64,000 nt of DNA, taken from assembly GCA_028287035.1 (NCBI GenBank), contig JAQBQL010000237.1:32545-96544 (forward strand). The letters are read 5' to 3'. The notes beneath the pieces were generated by a model. It was not told the origin of the DNA. It saw nothing but the letters and a program-made list of their open reading frames with translations, and made no database searches. Of this stretch, positions 1-9,687 are shown in pieces. Position numbers and translations under genes: made by a program. The DNA comes from Labilithrix sp. (GTDB lineage: Bacteria; Myxococcota; Polyangia; Polyangiales; Polyangiaceae). Within the stretch, counting starts at the first letter, position 1. Each line of letters opens with the position of its first letter.

Positions 1-831
1 GCGGCGGCGCGCAACGTCCAGGGCTCGTCCGCCGAGCTCCAGTCGGCCGCGGCGCAACAGGTGACCGGCGCGCGCGAGTCCGCGACCTCGATGAACGAGA
101 TCACGACGACGATGAGCGAGCTGCTCGCCACGTCGCGCCAGATCGCCGAGAGCGCGCAGCGGGTCGCGCAGATCGCCGAGCAGACCGTGGTGGCCGCCCG
201 CACCGGCGACGGGACGGTGAGCCGCGCGAGCGAGTCGATCCAGGGGATCCGCCGCCAGGTCGACCTCATCGTCGTGAACATGCTGGAGCTCGGGAAGAAG
301 TCGCAGCAGATCGGCGCGGTGCTCGAGATCGTGTCGGAGCTCGCCGAGCAGACGAACATCCTCGCCATCAACGCGACCATCGAGGCGGCGGGGGCGGGCG
401 AGACGGGCCGCCGCTTCGCGGTGGTCGCCGACGAGATCCGCAAGCTCGCCGACCGCGTCGCTGGCTCCACGAAGGAGATCCGCACGCTCATCGAGGACGT
501 CCGCAGCGCCGTCAACACCACCGTCATGACCACCGAGACGGGGTCGAAGGCGGTCGACGCCGGCGCGCGGCAGTTCGTCGACGTGGCCTCCTCGTTCAAG
601 CAGATCGCCACGCTGGTCTCGACGACCACCGAGGCGTCGCGCGAGATCGAGCTGTCCACGAAGCAGCAGACCACGGCCGTCGAGCAGGTGAATCTCGCCA
701 TCGGGAACGTCGCGCAGGCGACGCGCGAGACGGAGGCGAGCTCGAACCAGACGCTCCAGGCCATCTCGCAGCTCACCGCGGTGTCGAGGAGCCTGCTGAC
801 GCTCGTGGAACCCTCCCGCGCGCGCGTCTGA
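1..831 (+). CDS. Methyl-accepting chemotaxis protein, C-terminal part (5' end outside window)
   Basis: The reading frame is open from base 1, so the sensory and membrane part lies to the left; 276 residues are visible. They form the long antiparallel coiled coil of the MCP signalling domain. The conserved hairpin tip is recognisable around residues 113-145 ([18 protein letters not shown] followed by [15 protein letters not shown]). This tip binds CheA and CheW and switches kinase activity. No C-terminal CheR-docking pentapeptide is seen; the protein ends in SRARV. The stop codon lies 3 bases before the ATG of the CheA-like gene, so the two are almost certainly cotranscribed and the receptor probably feeds that kinase. 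Confidence 0.93.
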   Translation, partial: AAARNVQGSSAELQSAAAQQVTGARESATSMNEITTTMSELLATSRQIAESAQRVAQIAEQTVVAARTGDGTVSRASESIQGIRRQVDLIVVNMLELGKKSQQIGAVLEIVSELAEQTNILAINATIEAAGAGETGRRFAVVADEIRKLADRVAGSTKEIRTLIEDVRSAVNTTVMTTETGSKAVDAGARQFVDVASSFKQIATLVSTTTEASREIELSTKQQTTAVEQVNLAIGNVAQATRETEASSNQTLQAISQLTAVSRSLLTLVEPSRARV

Positions 832-834
832 GCC

Positions 835-2943
835 ATGGCCGCGGACCCTTACAGGTACTTCCGGATCGAGGCCGCCGAGCTGCAGGCGGACCTCGGCCAG
901 GGCGTGCTCGCCCTCGAGCGCGGGGACGGGGGAAGCGGCGCGCGCGCCGCGATCGTTGCGCGCCTGCTGAGGCTCGCGCACACGCTGAAGGGCGCCGCGC
1001 GCGTGGTGCGTCAGCGCGAGATCGCCGATCACGCGCACGCGATCGAGGAGGTGCTCGGGCCCTACCGCGAGGGAGAAGGTGGCGTCGCGCGTGAGCACGT
1101 GGACCTGCTGCTCGCGCGCGTCGACGGCATCGCGGCACTCGTCAAGAAGCTCGGCGTCGCGCCAGCGAAGGCGGCCTCCGCGCCGGCGGCACCTCCTCCC
1201 GAGCCGCCGCAGGACACGGTCCGGACGAGCGTCGCGGAGATCAATCTCCTTGTCGACGGGATCGGTGAGGCAAGCGCGCTCCTCGGCACGCTCCGCCGCG
1301 GCCAGGGGCCGCTCGGTCGCGCGCGGCGCCTCGTCGACCTGCTCGCGTCGCAGCTCGCGAGCCCTCGGCTTCGCGAGTCGATGCGCGGGGCTGGCCCCAC
1401 GGGTGCGCTCGCGGCCGCGAAGACGTACGCGCTCGCCGAGGAGCTGCAAGACGTGTTCGACGGTCTCGAGCGCACGCTCGGTCCCGGCATCGACCAGCTC
1501 GATCAGGAGCTCCGTCAGGTCCGCGAGTCCGCCGAGCAGCTCCGCCTCGTCCCGGCAGCGTCGCTCTTCGCGGCGCTCGAGCGAGCCGTGCGCGACGTGG
1601 CGCAGGCGCAGGGCAAGCGCGTCGTGGTCGAGGGACGCGGCGGCGACGTCCGGCTCGACGCCCACGTGCTCGCGGCGGTGCAGGGCGCTCTCTTGCAGGT
1701 TGCACGGAATGCGGTCGCCCACGGAATCGAGGACCCGGAACGTCGGCGCGCCTCCGGCAAGGACCCGACCGGCCGCGTGATCCTCGAGATCGTCCGTCGC
1801 GGCCGCCGCGTCTCGTTCCTCGTCCGCGACGACGGGCGCGGCATCGACCTCGAGGCCGTCCGCGCGAAAGCCGAGGAGCGGGGACTCGTCGCAAGGGGTG
1901 AGGTCAGCGTCGAGCCCGCCCGCCTGCTACAGCTCCTCCTGCACGCGCGTCTCAGCACGTCGGCCTCCGTGACCGAGCTCTCCGGGCGCGGGATCGGGCT
2001 GGATCTGCTGCGCGCCGCGGCCGAGCAGCTCGCGGGCCACGTCGAGGTGCGGACCGAGGCCGGCCAGGGGTCGACGTTCGAGCTGCTCGTGCCGGTGTCG
2101 CTCGCATCCGTCCACGCGCTGCTCGTCACGGCCGCCGGGGAGACCGTGGCGATCCCGCTCGAGGCCCTCCGCGAGACGATTCGTCTGCCGCGCGGGTCGG
2201 TGGTCCGCACTCCCGCCGGCGAGCAGCTGGCGCACGGCAGCGAGGTGCTGCCATTCGTTCCGCTAGGCAAGCTGCTCGCCTCGCGGCGTTCGCGGACGCC
2301 GGCGATTACCTCCGCCGATCCGGCCGGCGAGGCGCCCTTCATCACCGCGCTCGTCGTGAGGTCCGCGCGCGGGGTCGCGGCGATCGGCGTCGACCGGCTG
2401 CTCGGCACGGCGACCGTCGTGCAGCGGCCGCTGCCCGCGCTCGCGCCCGCCACCGCGGTCGTCGCGGGCTCCTCGATCGATGCGGACGGGAACCCGCAGC
2501 TCGTCCTCGATCCGGAGGGCCTCGTGCTCGCCGCTCGAGGGGCTGGCGTCACGGCGGCGGCGGCGCCGGTGCGGGCAGCACGCCGGGTGCTCGTGATCGA
2601 CGACTCGATGACGACGCGCATGCTGGAGCAGAGCATCCTCGAGTCCGCCGGCTTCGACGTCGAGGTCGCGAGCTCCGCCGAGGAGGGCCTCGACAAGATC
2701 CGCGCGAGCGACTTCGCGCTCGTGCTCGTCGACGTCGAGATGCCGAGGATGGACGGGTTCACGTTCATCGAGACGGTGCGCGCCGATCCTCGGCTGCGGG
2801 ACATCCCGTGCATCCTCGTGACCTCGCGCGCCGACGAGGAGGACCGCCGGCGCGGACGCGAGGTGGGCGCGAACGGTCACATCCAGAAGGGCGAGTTCGA
2901 TCAGAACGAGCTGCTCGCCCGCATCCGGGAGCTGGTGAGCTGA
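835..2943 (+). CDS. cheA: CheA-type chemotaxis histidine kinase with C-terminal receiver (hybrid)
   Basis: A 702-residue hybrid CheA. Domain order: Hpt domain (about 1-110) with the phosphorylatable His near residue 49 in RLAHTLKGAARV; an Ala/Pro linker (about 115-130); dimerisation helices; a GHKL ATPase with N box RNAVAHGIEDPERR (about 290), DDGRGID (about 331) and GRGIGLD (about 383); a CheW-like domain (about 415-560); and a receiver (about 583-702) with IDDS and the acceptor Asp in VDVEMPRMDG. In this family the kinase autophosphorylates on the Hpt His and passes phosphate to CheB and other receivers. The attached receiver may act as a phosphate sink or internal regulator, as in FrzE-type kinases. 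It overlaps cheB by one base (TGATG), indicating translational coupling. Confidence 0.95.
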   Translation: MAADPYRYFRIEAAELQADLGQGVLALERGDGGSGARAAIVARLLRLAHTLKGAARVVRQREIADHAHAIEEVLGPYREGEGGVAREHVDLLLARVDGIAALVKKLGVAPAKAASAPAAPPPEPPQDTVRTSVAEINLLVDGIGEASALLGTLRRGQGPLGRARRLVDLLASQLASPRLRESMRGAGPTGALAAAKTYALAEELQDVFDGLERTLGPGIDQLDQELRQVRESAEQLRLVPAASLFAALERAVRDVAQAQGKRVVVEGRGGDVRLDAHVLAAVQGALLQVARNAVAHGIEDPERRRASGKDPTGRVILEIVRRGRRVSFLVRDDGRGIDLEAVRAKAEERGLVARGEVSVEPARLLQLLLHARLSTSASVTELSGRGIGLDLLRAAAEQLAGHVEVRTEAGQGSTFELLVPVSLASVHALLVTAAGETVAIPLEALRETIRLPRGSVVRTPAGEQLAHGSEVLPFVPLGKLLASRRSRTPAITSADPAGEAPFITALVVRSARGVAAIGVDRLLGTATVVQRPLPALAPATAVVAGSSIDADGNPQLVLDPEGLVLAARGAGVTAAAAPVRAARRVLVIDDSMTTRMLEQSILESAGFDVEVASSAEEGLDKIRASDFALVLVDVEMPRMDGFTFIETVRADPRLRDIPCILVTSRADEEDRRRGREVGANGHIQKGEFDQNELLARIRELVS

Positions 2944-4019
2944 TGCCGAAGATCCGTGTGCTGATCGTGGAGGATTCACCCACCGTTCGGGGCCGCCTCG
3001 TGGAAGTGGTGAGCGCCGGCCCCGGGTTCGAGGTGGTCGGCGAGGCGGCGGACGGCAAGCGTGCCATCGAGCTGTGCACGGCGCTCCGGCCCGACGTCAT
3101 CATGATGGACATGATGCTGCCGGTCATGACCGGGCTCGCCGCCACCGAGTACATCATGGCGCACCAGCCGACGCCGATCCTGATCGTGTCCTCGTCGTCG
3201 AACCGGGGCGAGCTGTTCAAGACCTACGACGCGCTCTCGGCGGGCGCCGTCGACGTGCTCGAGAAGCCGATGGGTGACGAGGCGGAGGGCGCCTGGGAGG
3301 CGACGCTCCTGTCGACCCTGCGCGTCGTCTCGCGCATCAAGGTCATCACGCATCTGCGGGCGCGGTTCCGGAACACGCCATTTCCTGGTGCCGCGTCCGC
3401 TGCGGGCCGGGCTGCGGCACGTCCGCGCGGCACACGGGCCGAGGTGATCGTCATCGGCGCGTCGACCGGCGGGCCCGGGGCGATCGTGGACGTGCTGCGA
3501 TCACTCCCTCCGGCCGTGACGCTGCCCGTCCTCATCGTCCTCCACATCGGCGAGAAGTTCGGGAGCGCGCTCGCCGAATGGCTCGACACCCAGTCGCCGC
3601 GCCGCGTGGCCTGTGCGACGGACGGGATGCCGGTCAGCTCGCTCGCCGGGCGCGTCGTCATGGCGGCGCCGGACCGTCATCTCGTCGTTCGTGGCGGCCA
3701 CCTCCGCCTCGACGGCGGACCGGAGCGCTTCTCGTGCCGTCCTTCGGTCGACGTCCTCTTCGAGTCGGTGGCGCGCGAGTACGGCGGAGCGGCCGTCGCG
3801 TGCCTGCTCACCGGCATGGGCCGCGACGGCGCCGCGGGGCTCCTCGAGATACGCCGCGCCGGCGGCTCGACCATCGCGCAGGACGAAGCGACCTCCGTGA
3901 TCTTCGGGATGCCGCGCGAGGCGGCGCTCCTCGGGGCGGCCGAGCAGGTGCTGCCCCTCCAGGAGATCGGCGCCGCGATCGGGCAGCTCGTGACCGGCAC
4001 TGGAGAACGAAGCCGATGA
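2943..4019 (+). CDS. cheB: CheB-type protein-glutamate methylesterase/response regulator
   Basis: 358 residues if translation starts at the ATG overlapping the cheA stop, which begins exactly at the receiver fold (KIRVLIVEDSPTVR). The receiver (about 1-125) has the acceptor Asp in IMMDMMLPVMTG. The catalytic domain (about 160-350) has the methylesterase triad: Ser in GASTGGPG, His in VLHIGEKFG and Asp in LTGMGRDGAAG. CheB removes methyl groups from MCP glutamates (and deamidates glutamines) when phosphorylated by CheA, giving adaptation. The His region reads LHIGEKFGSALAEWL instead of the common QHMPxxFTxxFA form, a modest divergence. No cheR or cheW is present in the window; they may lie to the left. 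Confidence 0.95.
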   Translation: MPKIRVLIVEDSPTVRGRLVEVVSAGPGFEVVGEAADGKRAIELCTALRPDVIMMDMMLPVMTGLAATEYIMAHQPTPILIVSSSSNRGELFKTYDALSAGAVDVLEKPMGDEAEGAWEATLLSTLRVVSRIKVITHLRARFRNTPFPGAASAAGRAAARPRGTRAEVIVIGASTGGPGAIVDVLRSLPPAVTLPVLIVLHIGEKFGSALAEWLDTQSPRRVACATDGMPVSSLAGRVVMAAPDRHLVVRGGHLRLDGGPERFSCRPSVDVLFESVAREYGGAAVACLLTGMGRDGAAGLLEIRRAGGSTIAQDEATSVIFGMPREAALLGAAEQVLPLQEIGAAIGQLVTGTGERSR

Positions 4020-5989
4020 TCGACGCGGTGCTCATCGTCGACGACAGCCTGACCGTCCGCATGGATCTCGCGGAGGCGTTCGCCGAGGCAGGCTTCCGCG
4101 CCATGCCGTGCGCGACGGCACGCGAGGCGCGCGAAGCGGTCGACCGCGAGCCGATCGCCGTCGCGGTCCTCGACGTGCGGCTCCCCGACGGTGACGGCGT
4201 CGAGCTCCTCGAGGCCTTCCGGGCGCGCCCGGACGGCGACCGCCTGATCGTCCTCATGCTCTCGGCGGAGGCCGAGGTGAAGGACCGCGTTCGCGGGCTC
4301 GCCATGGGGGCGGACGAGTACGTCGGCAAGCCCTACGAGGCGAGCTACGTCGTGGGCAAGGCACGCGAGCTCCTCCGCGCGCGCGGGGTCGGCGCGGTCG
4401 GCGGGCGTCCGAGCTTGCTCGTGATCGACGACAGCCCGACCTACCGTGAGGCCTCGCGCGAGGCGTTCGAGGGGGCGGGGTACCGCGTGCTCGTCGCGGG
4501 CACCGGAGAAGAGGGGCTGAGGGCGCTCGCTGCGCATCGACCCGCGGCAGTCGTGGTGGACGGCGAGCTTCCCGGCATCGACGGGCCGACGGTGATCCGG
4601 CGCATTCGCCTCGACCCGGCGCTGCGCGGGACGGTCTGCGTGCTGCTCACCGCGCGCGACGGAGGCGGCGCGGAGCTGAACGCGCTCGATGCGGGCGCGG
4701 ACGCGTTCGTGCACAAGGGCGAGGACATGGCGGTCATCCTGGCGCGGGTCGCGGCGGCGCTGCGGGCCGCGATGAGCCGTGACGCGCCGCCGAGCAGCCT
4801 GGCCCTGCAGCGCGTGCTCGTCGTCGACGCGAGCGAGGCGTATCGCGCTCACGTCAGCGAGGCACTCGGCGGGGAAGGCTATGACGTCGTGCTCGCGCGG
4901 AGCGGGGAGGAGGCGCTCGAGCTGCTGGCCGTGCAGCTCGTCGACTGCATCTTGCTCGAGCTGGACCTGCCCACCCTCTCGGGAGACGAGACCTGCCGGC
5001 GGATCAAGGCCGCGCCCGGGCTCCGCGACGTCCCGCTCATCGCGCTGATCGCGAGCGACCAGCGGAGCCGCGTGATCGAGAGCCTCGAGGCCGGCGCCGA
5101 CGACGTGGTGGCCAAGGAGAGCGACGACGGCATGCTGAAGGCGCGCGTCCGCGCGCAGATCCGGCGCAAGCAGTTCGAGGACGAGGGCCGCCGCATCCGC
5201 GAGACGCTGCTCCGGAAGGAGCTCGAGGCGGCCGAGGCGCGCGCCGCCCGTGAGCTGGCCGAGACACGCGCTGCGCTCGTCGAGGAGCTGCAGCGGAAGA
5301 ACGAGGAGCTCGAGGCCTTCAGCTATTCGGTCTCGCACGACCTGCGCGCCCCGCTCCGCTCGATCGATGGCTTCAGCGCGGCGCTCGTCGAAGACGCGGG
5401 CGATCACCTCGACGCCACCGCGAAGGAGCATGTCCGGCGCGTCCGGGCGGCCGCCCAGCGCATGGGCGAGCTCATCGACGATCTCCTCGAGCTGTCCCGC
5501 GTCGGACGCACCGAGCTGCGCCGGACCGAGACCGACGTGACCGCGCTCGCCGAGATGGTGCTCGGGTCGCTGCGGCGCGGCGATGTCGGGCGCAACGTGG
5601 AGACCGTCATCGAGCCCGGGATGATCGCGCACGCTGACATGCGCCTGCTCCAGGCGGTGTTCGAGAACCTGCTCGGAAACGCCTGGAAGTTCTCCTCGAG
5701 GACGCCGGGCGCCCGGATCTCGGTCACCCGGGAGAGGAACGAGGAGCAGGACGTCTTCCACGTCGCCGACAACGGCGCGGGCTTCGATCAGGCGTATGCG
5801 AAGAAGCTGTTCCAGCCCTTCCAGCGTCTCCACCGGGAGGCCGACTTCACCGGCACCGGGATCGGGCTCGCCACGGTCCGCCGGATCATCGAGCGGCACG
5901 GGGGGCGGGTCTGGGCCGAGGGCGAAGTGGGGAAGGGGGCGACCATGAGCTTCTCGCTGCCGCGTCGGAGGGCGCCGGCAGCCACGTGA
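4016..5989 (+). CDS. Histidine kinase with three N-terminal receiver domains
   Basis: 657 residues; the ATG overlaps the cheB stop by four bases (ATGA). Domain order: receiver 1 (about 1-120, Asp in VLDVRLPDGDG), receiver 2 (about 135-250, Asp in VVDGELPGIDG, Lys in FVHKGE), receiver 3 (about 265-380), a charged coiled coil (about 385-430), HisKA with His near 440 in SYSVSHDLRAPLRSIDG, and a HATPase domain (about 540-655; NAWKFS, DNGAGF, GTGIGLATV). Receiver 3 is degenerate: the acceptor Asp is Glu315 (ILLELDLP) and the acidic pair is reduced to VVDAS. No membrane segment, so cytoplasmic. Last gene of the plus-strand che operon; probably an integrator of CheA output. Confidence 0.93.
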   Translation: MIDAVLIVDDSLTVRMDLAEAFAEAGFRAMPCATAREAREAVDREPIAVAVLDVRLPDGDGVELLEAFRARPDGDRLIVLMLSAEAEVKDRVRGLAMGADEYVGKPYEASYVVGKARELLRARGVGAVGGRPSLLVIDDSPTYREASREAFEGAGYRVLVAGTGEEGLRALAAHRPAAVVVDGELPGIDGPTVIRRIRLDPALRGTVCVLLTARDGGGAELNALDAGADAFVHKGEDMAVILARVAAALRAAMSRDAPPSSLALQRVLVVDASEAYRAHVSEALGGEGYDVVLARSGEEALELLAVQLVDCILLELDLPTLSGDETCRRIKAAPGLRDVPLIALIASDQRSRVIESLEAGADDVVAKESDDGMLKARVRAQIRRKQFEDEGRRIRETLLRKELEAAEARAARELAETRAALVEELQRKNEELEAFSYSVSHDLRAPLRSIDGFSAALVEDAGDHLDATAKEHVRRVRAAAQRMGELIDDLLELSRVGRTELRRTETDVTALAEMVLGSLRRGDVGRNVETVIEPGMIAHADMRLLQAVFENLLGNAWKFSSRTPGARISVTRERNEEQDVFHVADNGAGFDQAYAKKLFQPFQRLHREADFTGTGIGLATVRRIIERHGGRVWAEGEVGKGATMSFSLPRRRAPAAT

Positions 5990-6019
5990 CTCCGGCGCGC
6001 CCCGGGTCGCTCGTGCCGA

Positions 6020-7618
6020 TCACTCGGCGGTGGTGCTGACCGCGGGCGCCCCGTCGTGCCGCGCTCGCTTCTTCGCGATTGCCTGCTCGAAGAGCGCCCC
6101 CACCGAGCTCACGTCGACCGGCTTGACGAGGTGCACGTCGAAGCCCGCCTCGAGCGCGCGCGCGCGGTCCTGCGGACGGCCGTAGCCGGTGAGCGCGATG
6201 AGGAACGGCGCGTCCCCGCCGAGCTCCCCCTTGATGCGGCCCGCGAGCTCGTAGCCGTCGAGGTCGGGGAGGCCGATGTCGAGCACCGCGACGTCGAAGC
6301 TGCGCCCGAGCGCGTGGTCGAGCGCCTCCTGGCCGAGGTGGCAGAAGGTGACCTGGTGGCCGATCCGCTCGAAGGCGTACGCCAGCAGCTCGCAGGAGTC
6401 GACGTTGTCGTCGACGAGGAGGACCTCGAGCCGGGCGACGGTCGCCGCGGAGAGCGGGACGCGCTCGCTCACGGGCTCGGCCTCGACCTCCGGCAGCTCG
6501 AAGCTGAACTCGGTGCCGCGCTTCACGCCCGGGCTGGCGGCCGACACGGTGCCGCCGTGCATCTCCACGAGGCGACGCACCATGGTGAGCCCGATGCCGA
6601 GCCCGCTCTTGGACCGGGCGAGGCTCCGGTCGACCTGGAAGAACAGGTCCCAGATGTTGCCGATGTTCTCGGGAGCGATGCCATCGCCATCGTCCTGGAT
6701 GGAGAACACGGCGCGCGAGCCCTCGGAGGTGCTCTTCCGCGTGAGCGAGACCTTGATGCGGCCGCCACGCGGCGTGTACTTGAGGGCGTTCGTGAGGAGG
6801 TTCCCGAGCACCTGCTCGAGGCGCGTCGCGTCGCCGGCGACCCAGATCGGGCAGTCCGGCATGTGGAGCGTCAGGTGGTGGTGGCCCTCGTCGATCGAAG
6901 GGTGGCCGCCCTCGTACGCGGCGAGGACGAGCGCGCACAGATCGAGCGGCTTCTTCACGAGCTGGATCTTGCCGTTCGTGATGCGCGAGACGTCGAGCAG
7001 GTCGTCGACGAGGCGCCCGAGGTGGCGCGCCTGCCTCCCGATCGTCCGGCCGATGCGCCTCATGTGGTCGCGGTCGATGCCGTCGTCCTCGAGCACGCCG
7101 GTCGCGACGAGGATCGAGCTGAGCGGGTTTCGCAGCTCGTGGGCCAGCATCGCGAGGAACTCGTCCTTCCGCTCGTCGGCCTCGCCGAGGGCGCGCGCAC
7201 GCTCCCGCAGCTCCGCCTCGGTACGCCGTAGACGCAGGAGGCTGCGCACCATCGCGATGAGCTCGATCGCCTCGAGCGGCTGCGTGAGGTAGGCGTCCGC
7301 GCCCGCGTCGAGGCCGCGCGCCTTGCCTTCGCCCGTGACGAACGTGGCCGAGGTCTGGATGATCGGGATGCCGGCGGTCTCCGGGTCGCTCTTCATCCGC
7401 CGGCACACCTCGTACCCGAGGATGTCCGGCAGCTTGACGTCGAGCACCACGAGGTCGGGCTTCAGCTCGCGCGCGAGGCGCATCGCCTCGAGGCCTTCGG
7501 CGGCCTCTGCGACGCGCCATCCGGCGGAGCGCACGATCCGGGAGAGGAGGTAACGAGCGCTCTCGACGTCGTTGACGACGAGGACAAGCGGCGACGGGCT
7601 GGCGGAGGTTGCGTTCAT
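6020..7618 (-). CDS. Hybrid histidine kinase (receiver-HisKA-HATPase-receiver)
   Basis: 532 residues from the ATG that overlaps the stop of the upstream kinase gene by four bases. N-terminal receiver (about 10-125; VVNDVES, Asp in VLDVKLPDILGYEVC), HisKA with His in LAMLAHELRNPLSSIL, HATPase (NLLTNALKYTP, DDGDGIAPENI, GLGIGLTMV) and C-terminal receiver (about 410-525; LVDDNVDS, Asp in VLDIGLPDLDGYEL, Lys in HLVKPVD). Both receivers keep their acceptor Asp. No membrane segment. Second gene of a two-kinase minus-strand operon that converges on the che operon with a 30-base gap. The family autophosphorylates and relays phosphate within or between proteins; the signal is unknown. Confidence 0.93.
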   Translation of the reverse strand: MNATSASPSPLVLVVNDVESARYLLSRIVRSAGWRVAEAAEGLEAMRLARELKPDLVVLDVKLPDILGYEVCRRMKSDPETAGIPIIQTSATFVTGEGKARGLDAGADAYLTQPLEAIELIAMVRSLLRLRRTEAELRERARALGEADERKDEFLAMLAHELRNPLSSILVATGVLEDDGIDRDHMRRIGRTIGRQARHLGRLVDDLLDVSRITNGKIQLVKKPLDLCALVLAAYEGGHPSIDEGHHHLTLHMPDCPIWVAGDATRLEQVLGNLLTNALKYTPRGGRIKVSLTRKSTSEGSRAVFSIQDDGDGIAPENIGNIWDLFFQVDRSLARSKSGLGIGLTMVRRLVEMHGGTVSAASPGVKRGTEFSFELPEVEAEPVSERVPLSAATVARLEVLLVDDNVDSCELLAYAFERIGHQVTFCHLGQEALDHALGRSFDVAVLDIGLPDLDGYELAGRIKGELGGDAPFLIALTGYGRPQDRARALEAGFDVHLVKPVDVSSVGALFEQAIAKKRARHDGAPAVSTTAE

Positions 7619-9687
7619 CGGTCGGCTCCCGCGAGTGGAGCGTTGTCCGATTGATGCGCGGGGCGTGCCACGGGAGTGACGGTGGCGACGCCCGCCGCGA
7701 CGAGCGCGTCCCGGATGCGTCCGATCGCGACCTCGCGCGAGAGGTGCGCCTTCGACAGGATCGAGCTCGCCTCCGTGGAGAGTCGCGCACGTTCGTCGCC
7801 GTCGAGGCGCTTCGAGGTCTGGATGACGATCGGGATGTGCCGTGTGTCGGGATGGCTCTTGAGCCCATCGATGACGTCGAACGCCGTCGCGTTGTCGAGC
7901 ACGAAGTCGAGGAGGATCACGTGCGGGTGCAGCGCGCGCGCGAGCTCGACGCCTTCTGCGGCATCTCCCGTCTCGATCACCTTGTAGTCGGTGCCCTCGA
8001 GCAGGCGACGGATCAAGTAGCGGGCGGCCTCGTCGTCGTCGATGACGAGCACCTTCGTCATGGGGCCGCGCCGCGCGAGGTCGGCGAGCTTCCGGATGAG
8101 CCGCTCGCCGTCGACGGGCTTGAGCCAGAACTCGTCGGCGCCGACCGCGCGCGCCTTCTCCGAGCGGTCGACCACGGTGACCACCATCAGCGGGATGTCG
8201 GCGGTGTCCGGGTTCTTCTTGATCTCCTCGACGAGCTGCCACGTGGTCTCGCCCTCGAGCATCACGTCGAAGACGATGGCGGCGGGCTTCGTGCGCCGGA
8301 GCACCGCGCGCGCCTCCTCGGTGGTCCGCGCCGGCAGGACCTGGAACCCGGAGCGAGACAGGTAGCGTTCGTAGAGGAAGAGCGTCTTCCGGTCGTCCTC
8401 GAGCACGAGGACCGGCGTGCGTGCCGGATCGAGGTGCTCGGCCTTCTGCTCGATGGCGACCATCTCGCGCACCTCCTCGTGGACGGCCGGGATCTCCAGC
8501 GTGAACACGGAGCCCTCGCCGAGGCGACTCGCCACGGTGAGGCGCCCGCCGAGCACCTGGGCCAGCTTGCGGGAGAGCGAGAGACCGAGACCCGTGCCGC
8601 GCACCCGGCGCTGCTGCTCGGAGTCGACCTGGATGAAGTCCTCGAAGATGCGGGCGTGGTCCTCGGGGGCGATGCCGATGCCGGTGTCCGCGACCGCGAA
8701 CGAGACGAAGCCGTCGGCGGCGGAACGTGCCGTGACGCGGACCTCGCCGCTCGTCGTGAACTTGAGGGCGTTCGACACGAGGTTGCGGAGGATCTGCGCG
8801 ACCTTCCCGGCGTCGGTGTCGAGCTGGGGCAGGCCGGGTACCGCGGAGGTGTCGACGACGAGCTCGACGCGCTCGTTCGTGACGAGCGGGCGCATCATCC
8901 CGCGCAGGGACGTGAGCAGGTCGACGACGGCGATCTTCTCGGGTCGGAGCTGCGTCTTGCCGGCCTCGACGCGCGCGAGATCGAGGAGATCGTTGACGAG
9001 GACGCTCAGGCATTCGGCGGACGTGCGCACGTAGCGGAGCTGCTTTTCCTGCTCGGGCGTGAGGTCGCCGTCGAGCCGGTCGAGGAGGAGCTGGGTGATG
9101 CCCAGGATCGAGTTGATGGGCGTGCGGAACTCGTGGCTCACGTTCGCGACGACGCGCGCCTTCACGTCGGAGTCCCGGCGGATGGCGTGGTTCTTCTCGT
9201 CGAGCTCCCCGTGCAAGGCGAGGAGGCCGCTGTTGGACTCGTGGAGCTCGACGAGGGTGCGCGAGAGCGCCTCGGTGCGGCCGGCGAGCTCCTGGCGGTG
9301 ATGCTGGGCCTCGCGGTGCATCCCGGCGAGCTCGGCGCTGCTGTGCGCGAGGCCGGTCACGGCCGTGACCTGCGCGTCGGGCACGATGGCGCCGACGAGG
9401 ACCGTCTCGTCGCCGTTGCGGGCGGCGGCGAAGCACACGGTCGTGGGTCGACCGCCGAAGGCGAGCGGGAGCTCCCAGCCGCGGACGGCGCAGGAGGATG
9501 CCTCTGCGAGGAGGGCCCTCACGCTGGGGGCGGCGGCCGGCTCGCACAGGCTCTCGAGGGTGCGGCCGACCGCGTCCGGGACGTGGGAGAGCGCGCGCGC
9601 GTCGGCGAAGGTGATGACGCCGTGGTCGTCGCACGCGAGGGCGAGCTCGCGGCTCAGCCGGGTCAGGATCGTCTCGCGGGCGCTCAC
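7615..9687 (-). CDS. Hybrid histidine kinase with two C-terminal receivers
   Basis: 690 residues from the GTG at 9687; another GTG at 9711 would add MGRRSRRP. I prefer 9687 because a GGAG lies 10 bases upstream. The N-terminal part (about 1-115) looks like a divergent PAS-type sensor, followed by a coiled coil, HisKA with His in VVANVSHEFRTPINSILG, HATPase (NLVSNALKFT, DTGIGIAPEDH, GTGLGLSLS), then receiver 1 (VLEDDRKT, Asp in IVFDVMLEGETT) and receiver 2 (VIDDDEAA, Asp in VILLDFVLDNATAFD). Both receivers replace the usual LPxxDG turn (LEGETT and LDNATA), which is unusual although both Asp residues remain. Translationally coupled to the following hybrid kinase. Confidence 0.92.
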   Translation of the reverse strand: MSARETILTRLSRELALACDDHGVITFADARALSHVPDAVGRTLESLCEPAAAPSVRALLAEASSCAVRGWELPLAFGGRPTTVCFAAARNGDETVLVGAIVPDAQVTAVTGLAHSSAELAGMHREAQHHRQELAGRTEALSRTLVELHESNSGLLALHGELDEKNHAIRRDSDVKARVVANVSHEFRTPINSILGITQLLLDRLDGDLTPEQEKQLRYVRTSAECLSVLVNDLLDLARVEAGKTQLRPEKIAVVDLLTSLRGMMRPLVTNERVELVVDTSAVPGLPQLDTDAGKVAQILRNLVSNALKFTTSGEVRVTARSAADGFVSFAVADTGIGIAPEDHARIFEDFIQVDSEQQRRVRGTGLGLSLSRKLAQVLGGRLTVASRLGEGSVFTLEIPAVHEEVREMVAIEQKAEHLDPARTPVLVLEDDRKTLFLYERYLSRSGFQVLPARTTEEARAVLRRTKPAAIVFDVMLEGETTWQLVEEIKKNPDTADIPLMVVTVVDRSEKARAVGADEFWLKPVDGERLIRKLADLARRGPMTKVLVIDDDEAARYLIRRLLEGTDYKVIETGDAAEGVELARALHPHVILLDFVLDNATAFDVIDGLKSHPDTRHIPIVIQTSKRLDGDERARLSTEASSILSKAHLSREVAIGRIRDALVAAGVATVTPVARPAHQSDNAPLAGADR

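Noticed and set aside
3677..5899. Antisense 740-codon frame across the che operon
   Set aside because: Same artefact; opposite strand encodes clear CheB and a histidine kinase.
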